Assembly: GCA_004194705.1 (NCBI GenBank)
Contig: SADC01000107.1
Coordinates: 124,001 to 188,000, forward strand
Source of the DNA: Ditylenchus dipsaci
Lineage: Eukaryota > Nematoda > Chromadorea > Rhabditida > Anguinidae
DNA length: 64,000 nucleotides
Reading direction: 5' to 3'
Shown one piece after another: positions 10,926-21,654 of this stretch. The notes under the pieces are model-generated. The model saw only the letters and a list, made by a program, of their open reading frames with translations, was not told the origin of the DNA and made no database searches. A program made the position numbers and the translations under genes. Each line of letters begins with the position of its first letter. Position 1 is the first letter of the stretch.

Positions 10926-13165
10926 GAATTTAAAAAATATTTGCTAAACGGCACATTTGCTAAAAAAACTTTTGCTAAAAAAATTTTGCTAAAGACATAT
11001 TTGCTAAAGGCACATTTGCTAAAAAAATTTTTGCTAAAGTCACATTTGCTAAAATTTTTTTGCTAAAGTCACATTTGCTAAATTTTTTTTGCTAAGGCAT
11101 TTGCTAATGAAATTTTTTGGTAAAGGCCTTTTCTGGTCCCTTGTGTCACAAATATGACCGTAGGGTGTTTAGAAATGGAGGTACTTGGAACCGAACCTGT
11201 GACCAAGTCAAACGCTTGTCTTTCTATATCTAAAATTATGGTAAAAAAAGGTATGCGTCCAGGTGGATTCGAACCAGCAACCTCTATATCACCCTCAGGA
11301 TCGCTAAGAACTTCATCCAGTGTGACCAACCAAGTGGTCGTCCACTTGGATCGAATTTTTTTTTTCGCGTTTTCGAGTTCCAAAACGATTTTTCTGCACT
11401 AATTCGACCATGCTGAAGATGGTTTGACACTGGTAAAATTACGTTTTATCGAGAAATTTTTGAGTTATGGTAAGTTCTTGATTTATCAAAATCAATTACT
11501 CACGATAACTCAATTTTTTTTACCACCCCACCACACCCAAACACCCAAAACCACCCACACCACCCAAACACCCAAAACACCCCAAACCACCTAAAACACC
11601 CAAACCACCCCAAACCACCAAAACACCCAAAACCACCCAAATTCAACAAAACTACCCGAATTCACCCAAAACTACCCAAACACTTCGAGCCACCGGGAAA
11701 CCCAGGTGTTGGTACTCAGGTAATGGTCCTCAGGCAGCTCAAGGTAGCTCTTCCTGGGTGGTGCTACTTCGGTGGTGGTACTCATGTAGTGGTATCCTGG
11801 GGCGTTAATCGAATTGATCCACACCGAATCGGCTCACACACGAATCGGTCTACACTTTTCAAATTCGTGCATTTCGAAAATTTTTGCGGGCTTAATTTTT
11901 CAGTCTCAACCAACCAGACCAAGTGGTCGACCACTTGGAACAAAATTTTTTTCCTTTCTAGGGTATCTTTTTTTTCTCCTTTATTTTTTCCTTTCATATT
12001 CCAAACCTGTTTTTTGGACTGATTCGGGCCCGCTGAAGATGGTTTGATAGTGGTAAAATGCCGCTTTCTCGGGTATTTTTTGAGTATTGGGCAATAATTG
12101 GTTTTTACCAAAATCAATTATTGCCCAAAACTCAAAAATACCCGAGAAAACGGCATTTTACCACTATCAAACCATCTTCAGCGGGACCGAATCAGTCCAG
12201 AAATCAGGTTTTGGAATATGAAAAACGTAAAAAAAATTTGATCCAAGTGGACGACCACTTGGTTACATTGATTCAGACTGAAAAATTTCAATTCCCGCAA
12301 AATTTTTATTTGGAGTAGTTTTGGATGGTTTAGGGTGTTTTGGTTGGCTTTGGGTGTGTTGGGTGCTTTTGGCCATTTTTGGATGTTTTGGGTGGCTTGA
12401 GGTGGTTTTGAGTGGTTTGGGGTGGTTCGGACACAATCTAAAAATTTTCTAAAAAACAACAGGGGGACCAAGGCAATCATTAAATGAAAATACTCTTAAA
12501 TAAAAAAACAACAGGGGGACCAAGGCAATCTTAGAATGAAAAAAGGACGAACGTCCCTTACCAAAATTTTGATCCACTTGGTTTTACCTGGTCACCCTGG
12601 ATGAAGTTCTGAGCGTTCTAAGGCTTGATGTAGACGTTGATGGTTCGAATCCACATGGGCGCATACCGCATTTTTTATTATATTTTGAGTGTTTGAGTAG
12701 CGTAGAGGTCCACATACTCATTATCAGGTTGCTGGATCAAACCCCTCTGGGTGCAATCAGTCCCTAGTAGAGACCTCGATTCATGGTCCTGGGGTTTTCT
12801 CGAAGTGGTTTCAGCAGTTTGGGATGGTATGAGGTAAATCATGGATGGCCTAAAAATTTGGGATGATTCAGACGCAATTTGAAAATTTCGAAAAGAACTT
12901 AAAAATTTACAAACCACCCAAAACTTGAAGAAAAGGTAAAAAGAGGAAAAAAGTTGGAATGATAGTGTCTTTGACGCAATAAAACCACAAAACCGCGTTA
13001 ACAAAAGAAATTTTAGTAAATATGCCTTTAGCAAAATTTTTTTTAGCAAATGTGACTTTAGCAAAAGAAATTTTAGCAAATGTGCCTTTAGCAAAAAAAT
13101 TTTTTAGCAAAAAGTTTTTTTAGCAAATGTGCCGTTTAGCAAATATTTTTTTTAAATTCTTCGGT
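10926..13165. mobile_element. 2.2-kb nested foldback element with tandem-repeat arms
   Basis: The left arm (10926-11125) and right arm (12990-13165) are inverted arrays of the 15-bp unit TTTGCTAAAGGCACA and variants. Inside are two further inverted pairs: ACCACCCAAAACACCC-type DNA at 11521-11690 against its complement at 12310-12425, and a hairpin at 12015-12200. Two tRNA-like pieces occur (around 11265-11345 on the minus strand, 12590-12655 on the plus strand), both containing GGTTCGAATCCAC. The several ORFs here are repeat translations. The structure resembles FB-type foldback elements; no transposase is visible. Confidence 0.7.
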
Positions 13166-13801
13166 ACACCAATCCGAAATATTCAAGTTACTGACAAATT
13201 CATATTCTATTTAGGACAATAAACATTTTAAAAGCGAAGTTTGAGTTTTTTAAAAACCGAATATTTATTGTCTTGAACGGAATTTGAAGCTTTACAGTCT
13301 TTTCAATATTTAAAGAGCAATTTCACAGGTAAATTCAGTACGAATCCGCTGTCAGAAAAGAAGATTTGGTGATGGGTGAGAAGGTTGAAGAAGTTCGTAT
13401 TGCAGCTTCAGAAGCTGTTTCCTGTTTCATGATTTTTTTTCAGCCATTGTGTTCAGCATCAAATTAGCACAAAAGCAAATTTCTGACGCAACAAACCGTC
13501 AGAAAATCCTGGGTACGCCTATGGTACAACTACCCTGGTAGCACTACCTGGGTATCACTATCTGGGTACCATTATCTAGATACCGCCAACTGTCTACACA
13601 GACAAACTAATGCATTGATGTATAACAAAAAAAAATGATATGGTCCAGTCTGAATGAAGCGGCAAGAATGCGGGAAACTCAAATTAACATATTTTGTAGT
13701 TTATAGCGGATTTTCGGATGTGTTCAGCGCTAAGATCCTAAAATTAACCAATTTGGGCATAGCGTCAATCATAAAACCATATACTCAAACGAAAGAGGGC
13801 A
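13166..13801. other. Intergenic, nothing recognised
   Basis: No coding, RNA or repeat feature is recognised. A few CTGGGTA-like words recur near 13530-13580. Confidence 0.4.
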
Positions 13802-13809
13802 CTCAAAGC

Positions 13810-15327
13810 CAGGGTTTTCGTGATATGGATTTCGGAGTCCTGATATGATAATGATATGATATTGGGTTGACATGATATCACCTTAGATGATATGAAATGA
13901 GTCAAAATTTCACCTCATGTCATCTGATATGATGTCGAATTTTTTAAAATTGTCTGATATGATATTGATATGACATCACAAACGTAATATGGCTGTGATA
14001 TGATATGATTTGATGATATCACGATGATATGATAATGATATGATATGAAATGATATCAACAGTTTACTTCAAATATTGTAAAATAATTATTCAGATTACT
14101 TTATTATTCATTATTGAGAAATTGAGCATTTAAATGAGTAAAAAGTTGAGCATTCAATAAATCAAATTTAACACGGTTCCTGACTTTGAAGATGCCATAG
14201 TTGCATGTGAGAACACACGTTCAATAGGTGAGCTTATTGCAAGATAGTCAGAATTTCAAGTGCTAGAGTGGCGATGTCCTTCCATTCGTCTTTTCCATAC
14301 TCAGCCAAACGGAATCGGCTCAGCGTTTTCGTTGCTTCTTTTTAGGATGTACTCTACACGTCTTTGAACTTTGTCAAACGGCTTTCTGTCTCTGAATCAG
14401 GGTGTTAACTTTATTGACTTTTGCCAATTAGCAAGGAGTCCTTTGAGAGAGGTGTCTAGCAAAATCGAGGTGCCAGCAGTTGGTACAGCAGCAGATTCTT
14501 GATTTTGATCAACAGGTATTAGTGAGTGGAGTAGATTAATGGCTTCCTGCTGGTCTGATTTGCTGAGAAAGTTGCAAGTTTGTGGATTTTAAAAGAGTGG
14601 CAACTAGAAATATTGGTTCATAAGCTTTCTTGGACAACATTGATTCATCTCCCCCGATGCGACTAAAACGTCACGGGATTTTGAAGGCAGGATTCTTAAC
14701 TGGGAAAGCTGCAGCGACACCAATCAAATCTTTGCTAGCGGTAAACTTTCGGCTTTTTCTGATCAAAAAATAACACACGAGTTAAAAATATTTCAGGGGC
14801 TATGGTCTAAAATTTTGAAACTATTTGGGGCGCAGAGTGGACGAGAGCTCATTGTCAAGGTTGCCGCGTTTATTGCGCTAGACAGTGCTGCTGACACGGC
14901 GGTTGACATTATTATGCCTGATGTGCCACCTGATGTGCCACTGTAAATCCTACTGATTTGAAAGCAAAAGTGAAGAAAGCGGTTGACGATTATCTTGTTG
15001 AGTTGCACGAACAAGTGTTGAAGAATAAAGTAAACGAGAGTTTGGGTGTTTCGTATGAGTGATTTTTTTTGGTAGTTATGCTAGATTCATGAAATAACCA
15101 ATGTTATTTTTATTACGTTGAAATATTTTTGACATCAGCTGATATCAGTTGATATCACCCGATATTTGTTATGTGGTGCGATATGATAATGATATGATAT
15201 GGCAGCTCAGAAATTATAGTGATATGATACTGATATGACATGAAGTTTGTAAAAAATGATATGATACGTGATATCAACCCCGTGATATCATATCATATCA
15301 GGTTACATGATATCATATGAAACCCTG
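13810..15327. mobile_element. Decayed hAT-superfamily transposon with perfect 8-bp target duplication
   Basis: The element begins CAGGGTTT and ends AAACCCTG, the classic hAT terminus, and is flanked on both sides by the identical octamer CTCAAAGC (13802-13809 and 15328-15335). Subterminal regions (13820-14060, 15130-15320) are dense arrays of GATATGATA and GATATCA words. The minus strand between about 14700 and 14160 encodes a worn transposase C-terminus: SSPIERVFSHAT fits the hAT dimerisation motif (Ser-Ser/Ala.. Glu-Arg-Val-Phe-Ser). It carries several frameshifts and is not expected to be active. A plus-strand stretch at 14790-15060 also reads open for about 90 codons apart from one break; I do not recognise it. 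Confidence 0.88.
14160..14700 (-). pseudogene. hAT transposase remnant, C-terminal part
   Basis: Reading toward lower coordinates, translated pieces include LLHSLIPVDQNQ and then EWKDIATLALEIL followed by ISSPIERVFSHAT. The latter matches the family C-terminal region, in which a Trp.. LA..IL block precedes the ERVFS signature. At least three frame changes separate the pieces. It lies wholly within the 13810-15327 element, so the element moved by its own class of enzyme. The remote N-terminal catalytic part is not recognisable. Confidence 0.7.
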
Positions 15328-15335
15328 CTCAAAGC

Positions 15336-15852
15336 TACTTGTCACAACAAACAAAAGTTTGTTTGAAGCATGTCTCTTACAGTTTTAATAACCAAGAAGA
15401 AGTAAAAAGCTCCAAGATATTATATTTAGACTCTCCCAGATTCTATGTTCATAATTTGACACACCTTTACAGTTCAAGAAGATCACAACCCAAACGTGAA
15501 AAAAGTCTGATTTTTTAAAAATTAAACTTTGTTTTTTTCTCAAATTTTTAACATTTTAAACAAAGTATGATAGTGTAATAGCATATCTAAAACCCCGTCT
15601 TTTTTTCTGACATAGCTATTAAGCTAAGTTGGACTCGATTGTAAGCGGTAACTCATTTTAAGAAAATTGCAGGCAGTTGAATCCTTTGCAGAGCTATAGA
15701 AATTAGGTTACGCAGAGAAATTATCAAAATCTCCTGCCAATTTTTAGAAAAATAGACCCTAGTAGCGAATACCACCCCCCCCCCCTCCCAAACAATTTTT
15801 TTTTCAAAATCAGGTTTGAACTATTTCTAAGTAATTATTGACGAGAATTAAA
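15336..15852. other. Intergenic; half of a GCTAGTAGCGAAT repeat
   Basis: At 15760-15800 CTAGTAGCGAATACC followed by a C-run matches one arm of the foldback at 23250-23490. Nothing else is recognised. Confidence 0.4.
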
Positions 15853-16276
15853 TGTGCCTTGTTCTGGATGAAAAGTGCCTTGTTTTTGGCTGAAAAGTGC
15901 CTCGTTTTTTTTCTTTTAGTCACAGCAGCAAGTATAGTAGCAATTTTTTCAAAATGATAACACCATCACGTAGCCCTCCTCATCTAGTTTCTAACGTCGT
16001 ATTGTTTGTTGCAACGTCTTTTCAAAATTCAGCACAAAAAGGTGAAAGTTTGAATCAAATCATTTTTCGAATCGCTTCATATTTCAAGACGTCTCTGCTA
16101 GTTTGTGCAAAAATGTTGCAACAAACAATACGCCGTTAGAAACCAGAAAAGTAAGGCTACGTGATGGTGTCATCACTTTGAAAAAACGGCAAGTATACAT
16201 GCTGCTGTGACTAAAAGAAAAAAAACAGGGCACTTTTCAGCCAAAAACAAGGCACTTTTCATCCAGAACAAGGCAG
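15853..16276. mobile_element. Palindromic MITE, about 424 bp, intact copy
   Basis: The arms run GTGCCTTGTTCTGGATGAAA inward to GTATTGTTTGTTGCAAC and back in inverse order. It is the undisturbed form of the element whose arms are separated by nested insertions at 1386-2782. No target duplication could be fixed with confidence. Confidence 0.8.
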
Positions 16277-16299
16277 ATATAAGATTTATCCGTAATTCT

Positions 16300-16560
16300 T
16301 ATGCGCTAAAAACGATTGAAAAGTTGTTTTCCGACGTTTTCTGACCAAAAAAATTGATTTTTGGAAAAAAAATTTTGAGCAAAATTCGACTTTTTGCCGT
16401 GGGGGACCAAGGAAACCACCTTTTTTAGGTATTCTTCCCCGTTTTGGTCACATGAGCTGGGCAAAAAGAGTCTCTATATGCATTTTATGATCAAGAGTCT
16501 TGCTCGGAGTTATGTCTAAGGTAAGTGAGTGCTCGCATCTCTAACCTGATAGGAAGAAAT
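16300..16560. mobile_element. Half copy of the 27.06-27.74 kb foldback family
   Basis: TTTTTGCCGTGGGGGACCAA, then CCCCGTTTTGGTCAC and CTAAGGTAAGTGAG, in the same order as the left arm of the element at 27059-27738. The right arm is missing. Confidence 0.6.
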
Positions 16561-16606
16561 TTAGATTGGTGCACTGAAAATCGAAATAACATACAAAAAA
16601 GCCGGA

Positions 16607-16726
16607 TTGAAAATCAATTCTTTCCATAAAGAGGTTGCATTTAGCCTTTCGCTGTTTTCGTATGCAAGTAACCAGAAAAAGTTTGCAGACATCTTCTTAA
16701 AGCTGGCTGGCCACTCTGCTTTGATC
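16607..16726 (+). other. Protein-level conserved fragment, partner at 57836-57950
   Basis: This reads SFHKEVAFSLSLFSY then NQKKFADIFLKLAGHSA. A second locus at about 57836-57950 reads the same pattern (AAFGLLLFSY, NQKNFVDVFFKLAGYSA) with differences often at third codon positions and one in-frame stop. The two look like relics of one coding family, perhaps a transposon ORF. I do not recognise the family. The rest of 16561-17090 shows nothing else. Confidence 0.4.
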
Positions 16727-17090
16727 CTGAAAATCATTTTTGGTTTGTTAGCATCAGTTGATAGCAGAAGTGCCTTTATTTATTTCTACCTAAAATTAGC
16801 TAACGAGTCACATTATTTTTTCTGCACTTTTCCCAGTAAAAAGACTCATCAAAGGGCCGGCTTACGAAATGATTTAAATATTTCACTTTCTTCTCTGTAT
16901 CTAACTTTTTTGGTACTATTCCATTGTCAATCCCCAAAACGGCCTTTCGAAGTTTTGTTTGCGCTACTTTGTTCAGCGTTAAATATTGGCCCGTTTGTAT
17001 ACCTGTGACAATCGTGGGTTCTATGCTCTATAAGGGAGTGTTTTGCCTTGATCCCCCTGTTTTTTTTTGTGATTTTTTAGTTGCAAGTAT

Positions 17091-18011
17091 TTATTTGCAA
17101 GTATTTCCGTAGTGATTTTTATGATCACACCTATAGCAAACACCACGAGGCAAAACAGGATGAGAATTCCTGAACGTTTGGTTGATACGCCTATTTTTAG
17201 ATCCAGCGGCTTTATTGGATTTCTAGGAATGTACTTGCGAGCATTGGAGTTACTGACAGCGTTTGTAGACAGAGTGTTGAACTGCTTATTCGAATTTCGC
17301 ACATTTTCCTTTAAAGCTAAATGCTTCTTACACTCTTCTAATAACTTTTCTAACTTTAGATCTCTATTCTCGCTCTCAGCAGTCTCCAATTTCTGCAAGC
17401 ACTTTATGCGTAGTTCCTGGAAGTCTGAGTGCAAGCCGGAAAGAAAAACTAAGGACTTGAGCGCAATCCCATTTATTGGAGGTTTGGCTGACTCACAACT
17501 CCATTGACTATAGCTCCATACTGTAATATATCCTGACCTACTTTTTGTTTGAGTTGGAAACAATCGTAACGTTTCATGAGAAGGGACTTTGTACTCGAAA
17601 ATAAAGTTTTCAACGTGGAGAGGCATTCTAGTAAAGTGCCTTCATAGGGGCCTTTAGGTTTGACCGCATCACAAAGTCTATTGAACTCACTAGCCTGTAA
17701 CTTTCCAATAAGAAGTCGTACTTGTGCTTCCTCAGGCAGAGCGGCACCATCCTTTTCAATGACTGAACCATATCGAAGCCACCAGTTTTCGAATGTTAGA
17801 TCATCCTCAGGCATGTAGCGGGAAGCTTCCATCCTAGATCCAAGCGAAGACATGAGCATTTCTTTGCTATCTGAATTCGAATTAACACCGGGTCCCCGGC
17901 CAATTTATCGCGTTCCAAAAGTAATTTAAAAATAACAGCATTTCGCTCACTTTGAGCTTTCATCAAAAAAGCATTTTGCTCGAGAAGCTGTTTAATGTCT
18001 GCAGGTTCCAT
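17091..18011 (-). pseudogene. Ty3/gypsy-like retrotransposon Gag remnant
   Basis: The product of an intact copy would be the structural protein of a retrotransposon particle. The ATG at 18011 opens MEPADIKQLLEQ; the core contains DLTFENWWLRYGSVI and ALKSLVFLSGL, a pattern typical of nematode gypsy-type Gag. A CCHC zinc knuckle with Cys-X2-Cys-X4-His-X4-Cys spacing lies at about 17100-17140 in another frame. Two frame changes separate these parts, one near 17497 explainable by a lost T. Directly upstream, at 18015-18034, TGGCGCAGTCAGC is placed like a primer-binding site. Reverse transcriptase is absent: the sequence after Gag runs into the CCTTGATCCCCCTGTTTTTT repeat at 17040. It is a partial, inactive element. 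Confidence 0.75.
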
Positions 18012-18034
18012 TTTAAATTTTGCTGACTGCGCCA

Positions 18035-18445
18035 AATATGTTGTATCGATGTATGATAAGGCAGACGCGGAACACGAAAAAAACAATATAACTTTATAAC
18101 AAACAACAGTTACAACACGACAAGAAATATACGATAACTAACTAGACACAAAAGACAAGTCAAATGCACCATAAATCGGTGCAGGACAAATAACCATTCA
18201 AAGATCACATTGCCACAACAATGCTTAAAGACACGCTCGATTTACTCGAGCGATTGCTCACTTTACCCCGGAGCAAAAGATAAAGGCTGGAGAGCTCTGA
18301 GACATCCTTGCTTATCAATATCAAGCCAGATGAGTGGTACCTCTACAATTGCCCCACAACCAAGACTGCCATGAGATGTGGTCCAAATACCAGAGACGAA
18401 AAAGATTCACCTAACAGATATTATGCAAACATATAGTAGTGAGGT
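18035..18445. other. Region upstream of Gag, possible LTR remnant
   Basis: If 18015-18034 is a primer-binding site, the preceding minus-strand sequence ending in TACAACATATT could be a long terminal repeat. No second LTR copy is visible in the window, so its borders cannot be set. Confidence 0.3.
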
Positions 18446-18784
18446 TTATTTTACTCGGACGTGCACCGTCCACACAAGCCTTCGCCAGTAAAGTTCATTG
18501 CCACACAACATACAATGAGATTCTACTGGAGATTCTTCCTTCTTCTTAATGTTGCTTGTGCGGAACAGCCACCCATCATCGTGCTGAGCCCCAGAGGTCG
18601 GATCGTCTACTGCATGAGCTGCGGGGATCCAGTCACCGGAGTTGAGGAGCGCTTTCGAACCACCATCCAGCTTGACTTCGGCATCCAATCCAAAAAGGCA
18701 CCATCTAAGTTTCATTTCAAATGGTTGAATTCCCGGGCACAGTTTTTCAAATGAAGACAAAGTAAATTTGAATTCACTTTTCAT
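18446..18784 (-). CDS. Unknown 112-codon ORF with inverted partial copy at 20.7 kb
   Basis: An uninterrupted ORF starts at the ATG at 18784 (MKSEFKFTLSSFEKLCPG) and ends at TAA, with balanced composition and Cys and Trp residues spread through it (MLCGNELYWRRLVW near the end). I do not recognise the family. Support for it being real comes from an inverted copy on the plus strand at 20681-20835 that keeps the same 5' flank (ATAACATAAATTTTT) and start (MKSEFKFILSS), with mostly conservative changes, before diverging. The two copies bracket rps-27. It could be a fast-evolving gene or a transposon-borne ORF. Confidence 0.45.
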   Translation of the reverse strand: MKSEFKFTLSSFEKLCPGIQPFEMKLRWCLFGLDAEVKLDGGSKALLNSGDWIPAAHAVDDPTSGAQHDDGWLFRTSNIKKKEESPVESHCMLCGNELYWRRLVWTVHVRVK

Positions 18785-18996
18785 TTCGACAAAAATTTAT
18801 GTTATTTTTTTGGTCGTCTCACTTTTGCTATCCTTTTTTTCCGTAAAACCCTTTTTGTGACCATAGCTGAGTGTGATATGGTAACTTGTACTGTTCACGT
18901 TGTTATTATTTTTTGCAAGTAACCATGCATGAATTTAAGTTTTTGCGATATAAAATACATTGCTTTTGGAAGCTCTTTCGTCAAGCGTAAAGCAAG

Positions 18997-19305
18997 ATGC
19001 CACTCGGAAAAGATTGTTTCAACCGACCAAGGAAGATGAGCTCAAGCGTCACAAGCTGAAGCGACTTGTCGAGCATCCGAATTCGTTCTTCATGGTAAGT
19101 TTTTATCAGTTTTTTACAAGCTCTTTGGTTTCAGTCGAAATTATTTCAGGATTTGAAATGTCCCGGTTGCACCAAGATTACGACTACCTTCAGCCATGCC
19201 TCTACCGTTGTTTCCTGCGTTGGATGTGGAACTGTTCTCTGTCAGCCTACTGGAGGAAAAGCGCGCCTGGTGGAAGGCTGCAAGTTCAGAAAGAAGCCGT
19301 ACTGA
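18997..19305 (+). CDS. rps-27: 40S ribosomal protein eS27 (RPS27)
   Basis: This is a small zinc-binding component of the 40S ribosomal subunit. Exon 1 (18997-19094) gives the basic N-terminus ending [12 protein letters not shown]; exon 2 (19150-19305) gives [21 protein letters not shown], the four-cysteine zinc finger, and ends at the usual position for an 84-residue protein. The intron of 55 bases is GT-AG. Exon 1 is one base short: the start MPLGKD joins the rest only if a T is added in the TTG/TTT run near 19013. As an essential gene with otherwise perfect family sequence, it is most likely functional with a base-calling loss. A polyadenylation signal AATAAA lies at 19404-19409. There is no second rps-27 in the window. 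Confidence 0.95.
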
Positions 19306-19403
19306 AGAGAGAATGCATTTGATTCGACTGTTGATAAGTCTCCTTATTGTTTAAATAAGTCTCCTTATTGTCGGATTTTCGTTCTGTGTTTGTTCTCTGG
19401 CGC

Positions 19404-19409
19404 AATAAA
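19404..19409 (+). terminator. AATAAA polyadenylation signal of rps-27
   Basis: A canonical hexamer about 100 bases after the rps-27 stop codon, followed by a GTTGTTG-rich stretch. It is the nearest such signal on the plus strand. Confidence 0.6.
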
Positions 19410-19591
19410 ATAAGTTGTTGTTTGGATTTTGTGAATTTCGAGTGATGTCGTGAGGAGTGGATTGTGGTAAGTCGAGGCCTGAAACCATAACAAAGGGAAA
19501 GACTGTGCTAGGTGGCAGGATGACGACATTGTTCGATTATCACATTTTAGGACTTTTCAAATGACCGAAATCTCGGATTATCGTTATTCTA

Positions 19592-19986
19592 CAGGGTGTT
19601 TTTTTGCTCTAATTTGTTTGATATTTTTCAATTTTTATTTGATTTATGCCGCCTGCATGATATAATTTTGCGTTTTTATGCTTTTTACGTTCAGATCATG
19701 GTGATATCCGTTAAATAGTTCAAACGTGGTCTAGAAGAAATGTGCCGAATCATCACCAGCGAGTGTTCTTATAGGTTTTTTTGTGTAATTCATATTTTTT
19801 TGTTGTGATAGTTATTGTTTATCGTTGTACGAATAAAGAGAAATGGGGACTTTGTGTCGGTGATCATTTTAAAACCCGCAATTCTGGAGATTTCCGCGGT
19901 TCGGCTCTCGAAAACGGAAATCGGCCAGACAAGGTGTTACGTACACGATCTTTTTTTTAATGTGCGCGTAATTTCGGGACACCCTG
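19592..19986. mobile_element. Tc1/mariner-like MITE, about 395 bp
   Basis: The ends are CAGGGTGT and ACACCCTG with TA on both sides (19590-19591 and 19987-19988). No coding capacity. It lies in the 3' flank of rps-27. Confidence 0.7.
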
Positions 19987-20143
19987 TAGTTTATTAGAAA
20001 ATCTGTCGGACTTTTGCATCAAATTGAAGGTTATACACATGTAAGTTTATTTTGTTGAGATATTATTTAAGAAAATTTTTTCCGAAATGAACTTTATATA
20101 CTGAATAATACACTATCTAAATTCGGGAAGTGCAGATGACAAA

Positions 20144-20384
20144 TACGGTATTACCTCTAATAGAGACCCGGGGATTTTATTTTACAACTCGCCAAAAATC
20201 GAGAAAATTTTAGGCAGATCTCGAGATTTCCGTGTGAAACTTTAAAATCTAGAAAGCAGAACTGGTAAAGCTCATAGAAGTCAAGAAATGCAATAAACAG
20301 CTTTGCAAAATATTTACTCGGTCCTTACCCACTTACCCTAAAAGTCTATTTAGAAAAGGGGCTCTATTAGAGAAAATACGGTAA
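20144..20384. mobile_element. TACCGTAT-type MITE, about 240 bp
   Basis: The left end reads TACGGTATTACCTCTAATAG and the right end CTATTAGAGAAAATACGGTA, with inner CTCTATTAGAG words. Same family as 2881-3144. Confidence 0.7.
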
Positions 20385-20680
20385 TGGTGTTGAATGATAA
20401 GGATAACAGTTCCAGCCTATGGCAAATGGGATTCGTTTATGTTTGGTTCAAAAATTAATGCTTTTATAAAATTACAATTGGTGTCGGGGATCGGCTTTTG
20501 GACGAATAACTGAGACGCTAAAATTTCTTGACACAGGGAGCGAGTTATCGACCAGCTGAACTCCGAGATAAAGCTGTGCAAGAAACGTGAAATCTAACAT
20601 TTTCAAGACGAGACTTAACTGAGACTTGTTTTGCCCCTAGTATTGGGTATTGCTAAACAAGATGATAATTATTACAGAAA

Positions 20681-20835
20681 AAAGCGATTGGAAAAAGTGA
20701 GGTGACTAAAAGGATAACATAAATTTTTTCGAAATGAAAAGCGAATTCAAATTTATTTTGTCTTCATCTGAAAACTGGTGCCCGGGAATTCAAACATTTG
20801 AAATGAGACTTATTGGCGTGGGCATGCCCCTTTAA
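20681..20835 (+). pseudogene. Inverted, truncated copy of the 18446-18784 ORF
   Basis: The plus strand has the 5' flank and first 25 or so codons of the unknown ORF at 18446-18784 (start at about 20734), then diverges to a stop. It is inverted relative to that ORF. The interval 20836-21200 holds nothing I recognise. Confidence 0.55.
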
Positions 20836-21209
20836 ATCAATAGTTTACTGTATATAATTTCACACTGAACACAAATTTTGACATTTATTTCGTTGTTTCG
20901 CCGCGACAAAATTTCGCGCCATTATTCATTTTTACTTATTTCACTGATTACATGCCAGACATTTTTCAAGTAAATGCAAAACAAAATTTTATTGACTCAA
21001 GCTACATAACAACAAATCGGAGAAGCAAATAACACCAAATCAGAGAAGCAAAAAACAACAAATGAACGTTCCTATTTTTCTTCATCCAGATCCGAAATTT
21101 CCTTATCAGATGTTTCTGACTCGCGCTGGAATGTAAGGACCTTGAGCCATTCTGTAGTTGGAAGCGATCGCACCGAGATATTCGAAAGGAACGATATTCA
21201 CCTAATTGT

Positions 21210-21531
21210 TTACTGCTTGCCAATCACCAAGCAATGTTTGGAATGAGAGCAATAACAATCGGGAAGACGAATCCATTTTTTTCAGCCAGAACAACAAACA
21301 CCTGAAAGAATTTTTTTATCTTGGTCAAAAAATAAGAAATATACCTGAGCGAACTAAGGCGGGGCAATCTTGAATGTGCAGTCGACAAAGATTTTTGTGA
21401 CTTGAACCATCTATGGTCACATCTAGCAGCATCCATTTAGCAGAAACCTTGCCTTTATTAGAGCCTTTCAGCGGTCGGTATTTGAAATACATCCTGTCTT
21501 TGTGAACAATTTGTGAAATTTTGGGGGCCAT
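21210..21531 (-). pseudogene. Possible MULE-type transposase relic
   Basis: From 21531 downward the minus strand reads KDRMYFKYRPLKGSNKG and later, after a possible 45-base intron, VFVVLAEKNGFVFPIVIALI. The second piece has the flavour of the MULE transposase core, where a hydrophobic strand pair precedes AL.P. The first might be a FLYWCH-like finger but lacks clear Cys/His spacing. The two pieces are in different frames across the junction. This is a weak assignment; it may instead be an unrelated gene fragment. Confidence 0.3.
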
Positions 21532-21654
21532 TGGTGGATTCAGTTTGCTAGTGACGCTATTTGTTGAAAAACTTTAATTATGAAACCCAATTATTTACAA
21601 TAGACTAAATAAATATGGCACAGCTCGAGATATGGAGTGGATTATGGCACGACA

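Noticed and set aside
12678..13110. ORFs with repeated FAK or LLK units
   Set aside because: They translate the TTTGCTAAAGGCACA array of the right foldback arm.
16607..17112. 133-codon plus ORF as a membrane protein gene
   Set aside because: Beyond the first 40 codons there is no conservation with the 57.8-kb partner and hydrophobicity follows T-richness.
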